Shown here one piece after another: positions 9,749 through 24,700 of a DNA stretch of 64,000 bases; position 1 is the first letter of the stretch; each line of letters opens with the position of its first letter. The DNA is from Rostratula benghalensis (lineage: Eukaryota > Chordata > Aves > Charadriiformes > Rostratulidae), in contig VXAI01000277.1 in assembly GCA_013399305.1 (NCBI GenBank), forward strand, positions 388,038-452,037, written 5' to 3'. Both the position numbers and the translations under genes were made by a program. The notes under the pieces are model-generated. The model made no database searches. It had not been told where the DNA came from and was given only the letters and a program-made list of their open reading frames with translations.

Positions 9749-12700
9749 CTTTAATAAGCAGAAGGAAAAAAAAGGACAGTCAGTGCACGTGTCAACTATT
9801 GCTACTGTAGGAGAACAGAGAAAAGTGTGAAAATACATGAGAATAGTGCAGAAGACAGACAGCTAATGAAACAGAGTGCCATTTTGCCTGAAGAGTACAA
9901 AGAGTGTTTTGGTTTTTTTCTGGAGCTGCCCACAGAGCTTTGACAGTGGAGACCTCCATGTGTACAGTATTCATAGCGCTTCTTCAAGTGCTGTCCTCAG
10001 AAAATTAGTGCTTTTAAATTTCAAATAATTGCAGTTAGTAAGACACACAAACATACTTTCTTGATGTTCCACCCTGCTGTTCATTCCAAGAACATGAAAA
10101 CTTAAAAAAAAAAATATATCTGTGCTGTGGTTTTACATCAAAAAATACCAAGCAAGATTTGAGAACATAAAAAGCAGATGTAGTTTTGGCTCTCATCCCC
10201 TTTGTACCTCCATCTCCCATTCAAGCTGAAGATCCAGAGCTGGATCTTTGGATAAAGCCAAAGTCACCTATCTCTGCCAAACTCGTGAGACACAACAGCA
10301 ATGAACAGGGAAGATGGTGCAGAGATTTGGGAATGTAAAGTTTCTGTGCCTGGACTCACTGTCCCCAGCACTCTGCAGCATGGGGTGACACACATTCACC
10401 CCCAGGGTAGTGCACTGGGCCTCCTGTGAAGTGTGGCCCTTGGCCATCTGTCACCATTCTGTGTGGTGCGCAGCAGGGGAAAGATGCTCCATCACTGACA
10501 CGGCAAGAGCCACTGATACGCCTGGGGAAGGGCTTCTTTCCTCTGGATGAGGCACGCACACACACCTCCCTCCACTTTCGAATCAACACTACGACAAACA
10601 GATTCTTGAAGCCCCTAAGTTCTAGCCATGTCTGCAAAGTCATGAGATGTTCAAACCCTCTGACAACATTTTAGAAGGAAAAATGAATCAAAGCATCCAT
10701 CACACAAGTTAAGAAAATGTAGGACAGCAGCTCATTGCAGAGATGTTTATTTTGACAAAATTTTAGGTGGCTTTTCTTTTAGATTGTGTTTGCTAGTTGA
10801 CGCTCTGAAGATAAATAAAGCCCATTTGGTGATACCTGAATAAAATTTGCTTTTCTTTTATTTTCAGTTAGCAACTGACAGCTGCTGGCAGTTACTACAC
10901 AAAGCATGCTATCTATTCTTGTAAACCTGTGGACAAGTCTGCTGTGCTGAAAACAAAGCATTGTAACACATTCATTGCTAGTTGTGCTAATTTATCAGTT
11001 GAGATCCAGCAAGTTTACTGCTCTAACTGTAGCACAGCGCACCCCAAAAGCCTTCAGCTTGATCCTTTGATCCCAGGCTTGTAAAAGCTGTGAGATGAAG
11101 AAGGCCACATGTTTGCTTCTGCCAGAGAAAACTGCCCTGTCTGCAGCCCTGCAGTCAGCAGTACTAAATCCAGCATTAGCTAAGTAAAAGACACTCGCCT
11201 TCTCTACCTCACTCTTCTTGCCTACAGGACGGAAGTAAACGAGACACAGGAGGAGGGAACCACCGGCCAAGTTCTGAGAACATGATCTACTCCAGAGGAA
11301 GTGAGGTTCAGAACAGAGAAACAGTTCTTTTTGAAGGAGGAACTCAAAGACAGAAACAAGAAGTGTAGGACACCATGCAGGTGACAGCAAAGACTTAGGA
11401 GTTTAATTTCAATTGTCCTGTGTACTTTATGCATGATGGAAGGATTGACTAATGAACTGCAAACAAATGCAGGTTCTTTTTTTCTGTAGAATGTTTTTAA
11501 AGTCCTCATACTGTACCCTACTGATATTTTTACAGCCAGAGTTGGTGCAAGTAGACAAAATTTGGAGCTTAATGAAGGAATCAAATGGGTGGGTTGAAGG
11601 AGGATGGAGCTGGACTCTTTTGAGTGGTTCCCAGTGACAGGACGAGGGGCAACGGGGGTAGAAGCTGGAACACAGGAAGTTCCATTCAAATATGAGAAAA
11701 AACTTCTTTCCGGTGAGGGTGACAGAGCACTGGAACAGGCTGCCCAGGGAAGTTGTGGAGTCCCCTTCTCTGGAGATCTTCAAGACCTGCCTGGCTGCAG
11801 TCCTGAGTTTTGTGCTCTGGGCAATCCTGCTTTAGCAGGGCAGTTGGACTAGGTGATCTCTAGAGGTCCCTTCCAACTCTGACAATTCTGTGATTCCATG
11901 ATTGCATTTTAAGCCTAATGAAAACATGTAATGTTTTCCATTACTTCTCCACACTTCCTCCTTTCTTATGCACTCATCTTCAGCTGTGCACTGTGCTCCC
12001 TGCTGAAAACACTACTGTATCCTTCATGTTACTAAGGCAAGATTTGTTTTCTGGCAGGGACAGAAAATGGCACTTGAAGTTCTGACAGCACAGGCTCTTT
12101 GAGACTGTCCCATTGTATGCATTCCTACTCCTGCTACGTGAACTCACAGCTGACTGTGAGTTGTGATGAATGTACTGGCTCCTCGCATCTGTGCAATGGG
12201 CACACTATTTGCAGTGTGTACAGCATGAGGAGGGGCAGCAAAACAGCTCTTTGCCCAGGAGCCAAATCACTGTCACAAAAGTAGACTCGCACTCTGAGGG
12301 GGTAAAACAGTGGGTGAGGAAAAGCAAATTTGAAGAACTGGTTCACAGGTGACATTTAAGTAGTGCACTGCTAGTAACTGCTCACCTGTACCTCTGATGC
12401 ATCCACTTTCTTCTGAATCTCTGGAAGTTCTGCACTGGAACGACGAACAATTTGGGGAATCTGTCCATTTGACTGAACAGCACCTGTGACATTAAGGGGA
12501 GGAAAAGGGAAATGTGTTACATTTGTGTGATATGAACCAGATCAGGGAATAGCAAGCTAAGAAAAAGGCTATAAAAACGTCACTATAAACTTCCACCAAG
12601 GATCCTTTTGTTACAGGGTTTTCTACATAATTCAATAAAATCCATGAGGATGTGTGTTTTCTGCTTCAGGTTTATTTTGTGACTTTTCATATTCAGTTCC

Positions 12701-15700
12701 TTACCGAAGGAAAAGAAACAGGACACCTTACATTCAAAGTAGTACCTGTTCACGTGCCTCCACAGTTGTAGCTGACAATCCTACAGGAAATGGCAGAATT
12801 ATGAAGATATATGACAGAAATTATCAGAGTGTATGAAGGTGTTGACAAATGAAGAGCTTCTGACAATTGTAAATGGCGATTGCAGACAGGGACCACCAAG
12901 GCTGACACAGGAACAGAGAAGAGAAGCTGACTTTGGAAGGGAAGCTAGGCAGAAACCAAAGTGGCATAGTTAGGCCCACCCTCTAGCCTTCTACTGTTTG
13001 AATACCTGTCTTTCATAACAGCATTTTGAAGTTTGTAGTGTGCTGTAGTATTACTACCTTTCCAGTTTTTATTATATTTTTTTCCCCCCTTTACTTTAGG
13101 CTAAGAATTACAAGTGCCATAGTTTCTTACTGATAAGAGTCAAGAGAGCTGAAGGTTTGAAGTCCTACAGAAAGGCTGATCCATTTTCTTTAGTAAATGA
13201 ACTAACAGCTCTAAAACTTCTCCCCCGCCCAGAATCATGGAACAGTTATGAACCTCACTCGATTCTCAGATGAGTGAAGATCTGCTAGCTGGCTAAGTTA
13301 AAGCTCTGCAAAAGGCCTGCCGACCACTACTGTGTTTGTCCGGGATATGCATAAATAACCCAGTTCTGTCAACGGGAGTAATGGTGGAATGTGGAACCAA
13401 AGGACAAGTTTGTGGGTTTAATCATGAAAAAGTCCCCAGTCCCTATATAGCCTGATGAGAATTAAATAAACTCTCCAGTTTAGTGTAGGATTTTTGAAGC
13501 TGTACACGTCAATGTAGTAGTGTTTGGTGTCTAGATAGATATGTTTGTGAATCTTAGTGACTGCCTTAGCTCTATTACAATTTGCAGTTCTGAGATCCAG
13601 TAAAGTTCCACTTGTGTACTTCTTGGATGGTAGTGAACCCTTAGCCTACATTGGAAGTCTAAACACAACAATGCTTTTAATCTTACCATGTATTTTCTGA
13701 TTAGCAAAGAGGTCCCATGAATATGATAAGAAACAAAATAAATCATTTTTATTGCCATGCTTGCAAATCACACGAGTGACAGAGGAATAAGACAAACTCT
13801 GCAGTGCATGGAATTTACTAGGGCTATTTAGGCTTCAAGGGATGACAGAGGATGATCTGAAGTCCTTGTGTTTCATGTTTTTGCCTGAATATAGTTCAGC
13901 ATATTTAATCCAAAGTACCATTTTGATAATTCAAACTAAAGTTCGTGTTTGCTGAAGGATTAACATGGGAGTCAATAAAGAGATAAAACCAATCTCATGA
14001 CTGTAAGTGCTCAGTGCAGAGAGATGTAAATCCCTGGGTTCTGTGGCCATGCCCTCAAGTGGACCAAGTTACTGTCTCTCCTCCTGCTGTCCATAGCAAA
14101 GGAGTCCAGGCTTCACACTGCACGAAGATGTTGCAGCCCTCAGTCGTGCTGAGATCTAAGTGAAAGACTGCAGAGAGAAATCCACTCTGTATAGTACGAG
14201 GTATAGTGTCCTACTTGGCAAATAGGATAAACCAGACAGTTGTAACATGGCTAAATGGTAACCTGTTTTTTCTCTTAATGGATTTCATACACTATGCAAG
14301 ATTTGAAAGCAACATTTGATATATTAACTCCTGCCACATACCTGCACATATAACTATGCCTGAAGTCAGTCAGCTGAAGGACTCCCAGTCAATCCAGTAT
14401 GTGAGTTTATGCGTTCCACTATCAAGACTTATTTTAAAACGTTACAGTAAATTTTGCTAGTCAATTTCTCCAAATTTTTACATTGAATTAACATTTTTAA
14501 GAAAAAAAAAGAAAAGGTAGTCCCACTACAATGCAAAACATAGCTACCCAAAATATAGAATGCAAAATATTGAGCTGTGTAGGGATGCAACATCCTTCAT
14601 CTTTCAAACATAACGATACTGTGTTGGCACACAACATACACTGTTTTTTAGCATCCAGACACACATAGTGAGGCAGAGAGGCAAACAAGGTATTTTTCCT
14701 GAGATGTGCCTTGCACTTGGGACACTTCAAAACCACAGACCAGTTTGGGGTGTATGTGAACATACAAACGCTGTCTACAGCAGCCTCACCAGGGAATGCA
14801 GGCTACATGAAATGCGAGAACAGAAGTTCCACCTGCCTTCCTAAGTGCTGCTTTTGGCTGCCACTGAAGTCAATCGAGTACAGTCCCCTGCTAAGCTCAC
14901 ACAGGACTGTAGTTTTCTATAGCAGATTTAACCTATACTGAAATCAGACCATATAGATGGCTATACAGCCATTTGAAAACAGAACAGAAGAAAACAAGCT
15001 TTCTTCCATTCCCAAAACATGAGCCAACAGCTACTCACAATCAAGCACTTCAGGTTATAGTATTATAGTCGAGCCCCAGGTTTTATTTTAGGCATTAATG
15101 ATAACTATAAGACAACAAGAATCACAGTGACTTGCCTCAATTAGAACGCTAATGATCCTTCAGAGATATTTCCATAGAGACAACATACATGACTAACATC
15201 TTTCCAGGCTATTTAACCATTTAATGGGATCCATTAGTTAAGATTAACAATATATTTTATGTTCACATGCAGGGTTCCTGGATTCTAGTCAGGAGCTGAA
15301 GTTATAACAGATATAATATGTATTTTATAAGGCCTTGATCCTACCCATATCCAGTACAGACTGCCACACCAGCATGGAGCCCCACTGGCCAGCCACCTCT
15401 CTACTGCCCTCAATGCCAGAACACAAAATGCTCCACAACTGTCCCATCCATTCTCACTAATGTACGCCCGCACACAACCACCCCAAAATCCCCTCATCTC
15501 AAAACAGTGTGCTACTGGGTCTCCCTATCCCAACATGTGCATTTATCATCATGATTGTCTACAAGGAACAACAGAAAGGTCACCCTCTTCTCATATAGAC
15601 TGAGAAAAGGCAAACTAAAGCCTTAGAAAAGTGGAGGATTTTAAGTTGTCTACATGAGAAGTCAGAATATAAACTGCCAACACTGATTTTGACTTAGTCA

Positions 15701-18700
15701 AAACTTTGACAGTAAGTACTTGGTCAGCATGTCCTTCCTAATATTACATATACCTTAAGCATATACACTACAAACATTCATTCAAGTTACAGCTAGTATC
15801 ACGCACTGTTGTATCTGTGCAATGGTAAAATAGGTAACAGCAATATGAAAATATATGAATAACCCAACCTTTTCCTTCTCTGCGTCCTCCTCCTAACACC
15901 CACATTGTTATCATGCAAATGAGTGAAAGGCTAGGAAAGAGAGTGGCTCACTATAATAATCTCTTTCCGAAATGCTCATTCTCAGAATATCCCACTCATG
16001 GGAAGAAAAGCTCTGATACAGCCTGTGTAGAGACAGGCAAACAGGAAACTTCAAGACATGGACCATCAGTCGGTAAAACGCGGAGGGAGGATAAAGGATT
16101 TGCATTCATATGCCAATATAAAAATACCTTACTAAATTATGCAGATTTAAATGGACCTTTGCTGGGCTGTCTTCACATTCTTCAAGTTCTAACTTTAAAG
16201 CGAGAGCTTCTGCTGCCAGCTTAGCTATAGATGAGAGCTACGCTGGGCTGGCTAGAACAAGTTATCCTCTTGCTGAATCAATAGGATGCATAGTTTTCTG
16301 AACAAACACTATTGTAGCACTGATGAGGACAGAACAGGGCAATAAATGTGATTTCAACCACTGTGAGAGCATTGGTACCTGCTGATACGAATCCTGCAGG
16401 AACAGCTGGTTCCACCGTCCCTTGACTTGTCCAGCGGGAGGATAAGCCAGCTTTCTTCACTGCACGTTTATAATTATCATATAGCGTCTTGCCATACTGC
16501 AAAACAATCAAAACAACACAGTAAGCACAGTGTTAAGCCTGAAATATGTCAATCATTCATTTTGCTCTCAGACAACTTTTCTGATCCCATTCCTTCCTAC
16601 CCCATTTCATTAAAAAGAAGTTTTCTGCAAGTGCTGTACCTATTTCTGGACAGGGCCAGGTGTAAAGCATCTCCATAAAAGCACTGTAAAACAGGAATCC
16701 CTGTGACCAAACACAGTCCTAACAATATCATTCTCACATTTTATGTTCATTCAGTATCTGTAAACATCTTGAAATGTGGCTTTACAACCAACTGTTCTCA
16801 ATAAATACGTTTTTCCGATGCTTTCCAAGTATCACATTTTCAGATTGGAGACTTGGGACACTGAATCCTGGGCTCTAGAGGAAACATCTGTCAGTGTAAC
16901 ACACAAAATAATTTGATGTTCACCCCACACCTTGGTTGGATGTCACCCTGCAGAACTGGCAGAAAAGAATATCGACCTAACAGGAGCAGGTCTGTACAGC
17001 CAGTACATCGGGCTATGTATAAATCCATCTCCCTTAATATTTTGTGCAAACCAAAATGGCCTGTGAATTTGGATCTTTTTGAAGAGGGTGAGGCAGACAA
17101 TTTGGGCAGAACTGTCTGAAAAACATCACAGCTGGAGTGATCAGAGCTTGCACATCTTCAGCCACAGCATATTATTACTGTGTCAGATAACTGTGGAGGG
17201 AGTTTTACGAGTAGATGAGTTTTATAGCTACAGAATTCACCCCCAAGTTAATGAGAAAAACACACTGATAACTAGAGTACAGGAACATTCAGCAAATTCA
17301 TCCTGGTCACGCCCTTCTGCTCTATCTTTCTATGTTAAAATTAGAATGAATGTCCATTCTTGTCACAGTATTTCCAGCTGAGATGATGACAGTCAGTAAT
17401 TTAAAGAAGACAGGCTTTTACAGAAAACACATTTCACCAAGTTTACTTTTAATCCCACCTTGGCAATTCTTATTCCTGTTACCCACTGATGCAGGGTTGC
17501 TTGATCATCGCAGCACAAGTACTTGATATAGTGTGACTCCTTTTGAATCTGGGGGTGCTGAAAGATATTGATTCATAAAGTCAGACATACACAGAAATCA
17601 AGTCACTATAAAAAAGTGAAGGCACTGCACAGTGACCTCAATGAGAACACTGCCTACAGGCATCAGGTTAACTAAAAGATGATTTGGAAAAAAAAGAAGG
17701 CAGCAGCAAAAACTAACAAAAGATGCTGATTGTTAACACTACCCGAGCTGCCACTGGCAGCATTTGCTTGAAATAATTTTAGTGCACTGTAATATGAATT
17801 CAAAGGTTACAGGAATCTGATAGCTCTCTAGAGTTCCACAAAGTCTACAAATGCCATGGTTCAAGGTCTAATATTCAATGTATAAACACTAGAAAGAAGT
17901 CTGTTTTTCATTGTGGTTTGTCATCTCTAAAGGCATCCAGTCTGAACGCTGAACATAATTACTTTTCAAAGAGTATATTAAATTTGTTTAAGCATAAACT
18001 CTCAGCTGAAGCAGATTTTTCCTTCTAACTGCCTGCCTTTCTTTGGGCCTAGTTCTAGCTATCTTTCTACACGTTTTTATTCTGCTTTACTCTTGCTGTT
18101 GTTTGCCAACAGTTTTGTAATACTACCATATGGTCTAGAGGATCATTCAAAATGCAGTGCCATCAAAAGTATTCTTTTTTTGTTTGTTTGTACCAGAAAC
18201 ATTTACAATTTTTAAAAGTTCTTTGTTCTTTTGGACACAATTTAGGATCTCTTCCCCTTACTGATCAATATAGTAGTGGTATGTACCACTGTAACTCAAA
18301 GATCACCAAAATCCCTGGCTGCCTACTTGCCTGAGACAGAACATCCTTTCTAAGACTCTGCAGTTCCCCCGCTACAGCAGAGAAGGCTGTAAAGTCTTTA
18401 GTAGCTCAGATGGAATAATACACCACCATCTCTTGATATGCAAGGGAAAGAACGAAACCAAAGGAAAAGGCTTCATTATCCCTCATTTATATGCTCATTT
18501 CTATTTATATTCTTCCAAATTTTAGGTGCCCAGTTAGTGAAATCTTGTGCACACACGAAAGAGCAGAAAAATACACTCCAAGGATTCATTACTGTCAAAT
18601 TACTCTTTTTGCCCTGGCCAGTTAAAAATCCACAGAATCTCAGAATGGTGGGAGTTTGAAGGGAACTTCAGAGATCATCTAGTCCTGCCACCCTGCCATA

Positions 18701-21700
18701 GCAAGTTCACCCAGAGTAGATTGGGCAGGAACGCATCCAGGCAGGTTTTGAGTATATCCAGAGAAGGAGATTCCACAGCCTCTCTGGGCAGCCTGATCCA
18801 GTGCTCTGCTACTCTCAAAGTAAAGAAGTTTTTCCTCATGTTGAGATGGAATTTCCTGTGTTTGTGCCTGTTGCCCCTTGTCCTGTCACTGGACACCACG
18901 AGTCTGGCCTCATCGTCTTGACACCCACCCTTTAGGTATTTATAAGGATTGATGAGATCTCCTCTCAGTCTTCTCTTCCCCAGGCTAAACACCCCGAAGT
19001 CTCTCAGCCTTTCCTCGGAGGAGAGATGCTCCAGTCTATTGATGATCTTTGTAAGTGTACCTCCATCTAGAGCAAGGACCCTGGTTTTATACATATTGTA
19101 TATAAAATAGAGCAGTGCTGGGTGTGGGGAACTCAGCAGGATCCCCTGCAACACAGAGGCAGCTTGGAATTGATGCAGGTGCCAGATACCTCCTCACAGA
19201 TGCCTGCTGGTGGCTGGGGAGTCCCTAGTGTGGAGGCCAAACCCTGGCCACAGCTTGATGATACAGGCGTTCAAAAGCAAAGCTGAATACAGAGGTCTTG
19301 CTTCTCGGGCATGTGTCCGCGCTCCCCACTCAGAGTTGCAGACATCAAGCTTCCCTTGCTTGTGCTGACCCAACTGTTCATGAGCCCACATTGTGATTTA
19401 GGCAGTGCTGTGTGTAACCACGTTACAGCTCTCTGCTGTTTGAACTCAGCAGCTTGCACAGGTCATAGTGTTCACGATTATTCTGCAAACACACAGTCCT
19501 TCTGTGGATGTTAAATACGTGAAGTCCATTTCAGCCCTCTAGAAGGGTTCATGGACAGCTTATGATATTACTTTGTTCTTGGGCACTCCCAAGGTGAGAG
19601 CTAGGGACACCTCAATTCAAACCTAGAGGTGACAGCTCACTGCCTCCAGGTGCCTTAATTGCAGAGCAGACACCATACATATCCCATGGACCTGTGCCTC
19701 CACCCACCTGGTACATTCACACACCACCCCTTCACACAGCTCAATGCACAAGTCTGATTCTTGCTGCTATACACGTGTCACCTCTCAAACAAGGGCAGTA
19801 ACCAAGGCCCCTGGACAAACAGCCTTCTCCAACTCCACAGCATCTGCCTGTCCCCATCTTGGCAACCTCAGACAGCCTGAATGCTGTTCAGAACGGGCTC
19901 TGCTACTGCAACATGTGGCCAGCACACAACACCTGACCATCCTTTATTTCCTTCCTCTATTTCTCCATATTGTGACCCAACACAGTGAAAACCATTAGAG
20001 AATTCAGTCTGAATGGTTTCTTTAAAAGGGAAGCATAAGCAGGCACTTCTCTGTGTGGCAGAGTACATCCCAGAGACCTGGGCTGCCTTATGACCAACAG
20101 AGCCAGAAGAACCAGGAGGTGCAAAGACATTGCAAACCTGGGTAAATTCAATTCTTCATGCACTTTTCAAGCAGCAATTAGCAATTTTGTTCCAGTGTGT
20201 AAGGTCCTACTGAACCCAGCAGATGGCACTCAAAGCTTTCAAAAATGAAAAAAGTAAGGATTTTTTTCCCCCCCTTCTTTTTCATGACATCAAAGTCCAA
20301 TGGGTCTGCATATCTCCCCTTATTTTCAAACACCACACTTACCAGCAGTTTTGTATTGTAAGAAAAAAAAAAAGACTTTTATAATTTAACAGGTAATTAA
20401 TGCAAACACCTCAAGAAAGAGTGCACACTGCATAAACAAGGAGGACATGGCAGAGAGCAAGTTAGATAATGACTGGTGTTGCACATAGACACAGCCCTGC
20501 CATGGGGATCTGCTGCTGGGGAGCTCAGAAGGACTGCTGCAGACCTCTTCTCTAGATACCCTACCAGTTCCACAAGAACACCTGTACTGTGTCAAATCAA
20601 AGGTCCCCGAATCCAGTATCTGGACTTTGACAGTGACCACAAACAGATACAGAGGGAAGAGAAAGAACAAGACAAGCATATACGGTACTTCCTTCTCTGT
20701 ACACTCCGTTATAGACATGTAACTATTTTAAGGTCAGGGGGATTTCCAAGCCAGAATGGGTTTTTCTGTATTTAGGTTCTTCAGTGGATTCCTCCTCTGG
20801 GTACCTCTTCAGCTTTTTATTGAGTCCAGAGAGTTCTGTCATCTACAACATCTTTTACTGACAATTTTCCCAAGTCTGCTACACCTCTATGAAGAGCCAC
20901 TTCCTTTTGCTCTGAACCTGACTGCTACTAGCTTGGTGCAACACTCTTGCTTTGGAAGAATGGCTGACACTCTCCATGCCACTCCTGTGCCTAGAGATCT
21001 GTATCATACTCCTGCCAAGCTGTCTCTTTTCGAGCTTACAGGCTTCTAGTCTCTGCAGTCAATTCCTCAAATCCAAGTCATTGTTTGATTTGAAGTCACT
21101 TTTGTGACTCCCTCCTTGATCCTTTTCAAAGTTTAGTATATCCTTTTTGAGATGAGAAGACCAGCACTGCAAAGGTGAGGGGAAACCATGGACTTGTGCC
21201 ATGGTATGGCAACATTCACTGATTTATCATCTATGCCTTTCCCAGTCATTTCTAATGCTTGATTTACATATCTGACTACCACTGAGTACTCAAACAAAGC
21301 TTTCCCTCACTGATCACTTTTGACCCTATGCACATTACTGCGTGTGTGTACCCAGACTGTATGTTACTCATGATTTTTTTCTCCAGAACCTCAGCCTCAT
21401 AACGGCCTTCCAGAATTCTTCAGTGTGCCCTTTCCTCAACCACCCAAACAATGCAGCATCATCAGCAAGCTTCCTCACCTTACTGCTTAGCCCATCGATG
21501 AGTATTTTCAGACTGCGGGGTTCTCACCATCCTGATAAGCTCAGAGGGAACTGTCAGTGAACAAGGCTAGAGTGTCCCATGACAGACACCATGGGAGTTA
21601 TTTACAGCCGACTCTCTACCCTACATTTTATTAGCTATTGTCTCCACTGGGCAATCCATCTTAACTACTGACATTCACCAATGGGGCCTATTCCAAATTA

Positions 21701-24700
21701 CCCCAATCAGTTCCTTGATTAAATTACTCCAATCAGCAACCATGATTAAATGCAGAGTCACAAGTATATTCTGTCAATTAGGGTCAAGACTAGCAAGCTG
21801 CTGAGCACCCAGCTCTCATAAGGAAGGTTAAACATGTCAAAGCTGTGCAGGCTGTCCGTATCTTCGCTTTGAATAGCTAAGAACTGTATTGTGTCTCACT
21901 TTCCAAAAAGCAGTAGCAGCACTAGCTCTTTTTATGTGTAACCTTACCAATGACATGTAAAACATAACTCCATACTGGACCCCATAGCCCATTGAAGTTA
22001 ACTGGAAGCCTTTCCTGGGGTATACCCCTACCCTTGGATCAGGTCTAAAAAGGTTGTTCTGTGCTATCAGTGCAGCAGCTGCCTACTGCAGCTGTGTGCA
22101 AGGCCAGACCACCCAGACCAAACACCAGCAGCACCAAGCTTAATACTGAAGGCTTATACCTGTAAAAGATTATTAGAAAGCACATCAGATGGGAGGTATT
22201 TGGCTTCCTGTAGTTTCTAGATGCATGAAGCATGCTGCTTTGGATAGGGAGGTGTAACAGCCAAGAACTGTTACACCCCACCCCAGAAGCTTGATCACCT
22301 GGGAAAAGCTTTACCATAGTGAAATTACTTGGGCAGTACAAACAGCAGGTCTCTGCTGTCGACGGCAACATTTACAGGCTTGACTTTCTACTATAAGCTT
22401 CAGGTCACACGCAAAATCTATTAGATAGTGCATAACAATGCTGACTTAGCATAATCAATTCAGAGAAGTATCTGTACAGTTCATAGTCCCTGGAAATGAT
22501 GACCCGGTGTGAAAATCCACGGTAACCAATTTCCTCCTTTCAGAGGTCCCATGTCTCAGGGTAAGTGTGTAGTGCACACAGGTGTAAGGAGCTGTAGTAA
22601 CCACACAAGTCTGGTTTTGCAAAACTAGATTCATACTCCCTATAATAATAACCTCTCTGTGAGACTAACAGAGGTCATAACAATATCAATCATGACAGTC
22701 ATGTGAGAAATACTGTATTTTTAGGCAAGGTAGCACTAAGCTCAGTATGCCACAGCTTAGATGTCTCACACATAGAGACAGATAAATTTTGTTTCATGGT
22801 GCATACTGTGTCCTGAAAAGGTCATTAAAATCATGACAGCAAAGTGAAAACATGTCCTCTGGGAAGGTTTACCACCTTTGCCTCTGAAATATACAGCACA
22901 AAAATGAATTATGAAAGGCAACTGTTTAAACAGTAAAAACCCCAGAAGTCATTGAGTGAAAAGTGGCAATATGCAAGTAAAAGAGGACACCAGAATTTTT
23001 CTCACAGAAAAACCAAAATTGCATAGTGGCATAGTGCTTCAAAATAATACAATACATTAAAATGCAACATAAGTGGACTACAGTGAATTTCCTTCTCTGT
23101 CAGTGTCAAAACTCTTAATAATGATGAATTAGTCACATCATCAGGTCTGATTTTGGAAATGCTGGCCACCTGTCCAGCCTGAGCACCTCAAACGTCAGGC
23201 TGCACAAGGATGTGCTGTGTTCCATGTGAAAAAGCACTGAAAAGGTTTGGAACAGAATCTAGTGTTCTCCTCTGACCCACTGTCTCTTCTCCTAGTATCA
23301 ATTGTCTAGAGGTAAAGAAAGCAGAAGCACTTGAATATAAAGAGCTTATTTTCTGGAGAGGTTTTTAAAAATATATATGTATTTGTGCAGAGAATTTCAT
23401 TTTCAGATATAAAGTAAACTCTTTGCCTAAGGAAAATAAAGATATACCACACTGAAAACCTGAAGAAATGGGAAGTGAACTATGTGGTTTCTACGGTTTG
23501 TACCAAAACAAATGACCAAAATGTGTGCATGAAATTAGAGCTTATCCCAAGAAAATCTTTTGCTTTGCCTTTTTCCAACACTGAAGATGAAAAGTAAACT
23601 CAAGTTATTCAGGCATTTCATTGGATTCCCTGCCCTAAAATACATGGATCATTGCTCAGTCTTTGAGGCAGAAACAACAGCCAGAAGCATAAAGAGTGAC
23701 TAACTTTGGATCAAAAGCTTTGGGTTAAGGCCAAATTTTCACAAAATGGTCAATGTTTTTGGATACCTTATCTTTTATTGATGAACGTGTGCTGTGTTGA
23801 GACAGCTTCTCAAAAAAGTTGAGACCCGTCTGGCTCTCATGACAGCAAATAGAATTAATAATCAGCACCTTTCAAAACATCACAGATTTGCCGTCTACTA
23901 TTAAACACGGTCAAATTCTAAAACAAGGCACTCCCATTAAGATGACCAGGCTTAACTGATCTTCTGAAGACACACGTGAACTGTACAAGTAAAACAGTCA
24001 CTGTCCTATTGTAAGAAAATCATTCTTTGGATCTACATTTCTCTAATGACGTGAACTGTACAAGTAAAACAGTCACTGTCTGATTGTAATGAAATCATTC
24101 TTTGGATCTACATTTCTCTAATGACAGATGCAAAAATTTTAGGTCATGAAAAATATATGTCATTGTAACCAGATGTTTGCTTTATACAGTAAATAATGTT
24201 TTCCAAAGATACTATATTCCCCTTCTCACTGTCTCTCTGTCCTAATTCTCCCCATTGTTTATGCATCAGTCTTGCAAAACTGTGTGCACATACTATAACT
24301 GCAAATCCACATATCTAAAAGTGTTCTGTAATAAAGAATATCTCTGCTTTTGCTTTTTCAGTTTATTTAGCAATGAATTTTACTCTGAAATATTTATCTG
24401 AACCATTCATGCTAACACAACAATTTTCAACTCTTTCACATAAAAAACCAGAAAATCTCCTGTTTTCTGTCCCGGTTTCCTGCACTAGCAATTTGCTTCT
24501 ACATCTTTTTCCTACCGTTTTCTATCTGAAACACTGCTAATTCTACCCTTTACCTTCCTGTCATTTTGCTGAATGTATTATGTACATGACTCAGGAGGGA
24601 ATCAGGAGTGGAGCGACCAAATACCAAATTACCTGCTAGAATGTCACCACTGTTGCAAACAGAAGCTATTCTTCTTGAAAATTTACTTCCAAAATTCTTT

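Noticed and set aside
11604..11852. 82-codon + strand ORF
   Set aside because: It lies wholly in a CR1 copy and is in a different frame from the broken ORF2 tail.
18675..19154. 159-codon - strand ORF as a host gene
   Set aside because: Its body is the tail of CR1 ORF2 (SSDRTRGN..., [11 protein letters not shown]) in a 5'-truncated LINE copy.
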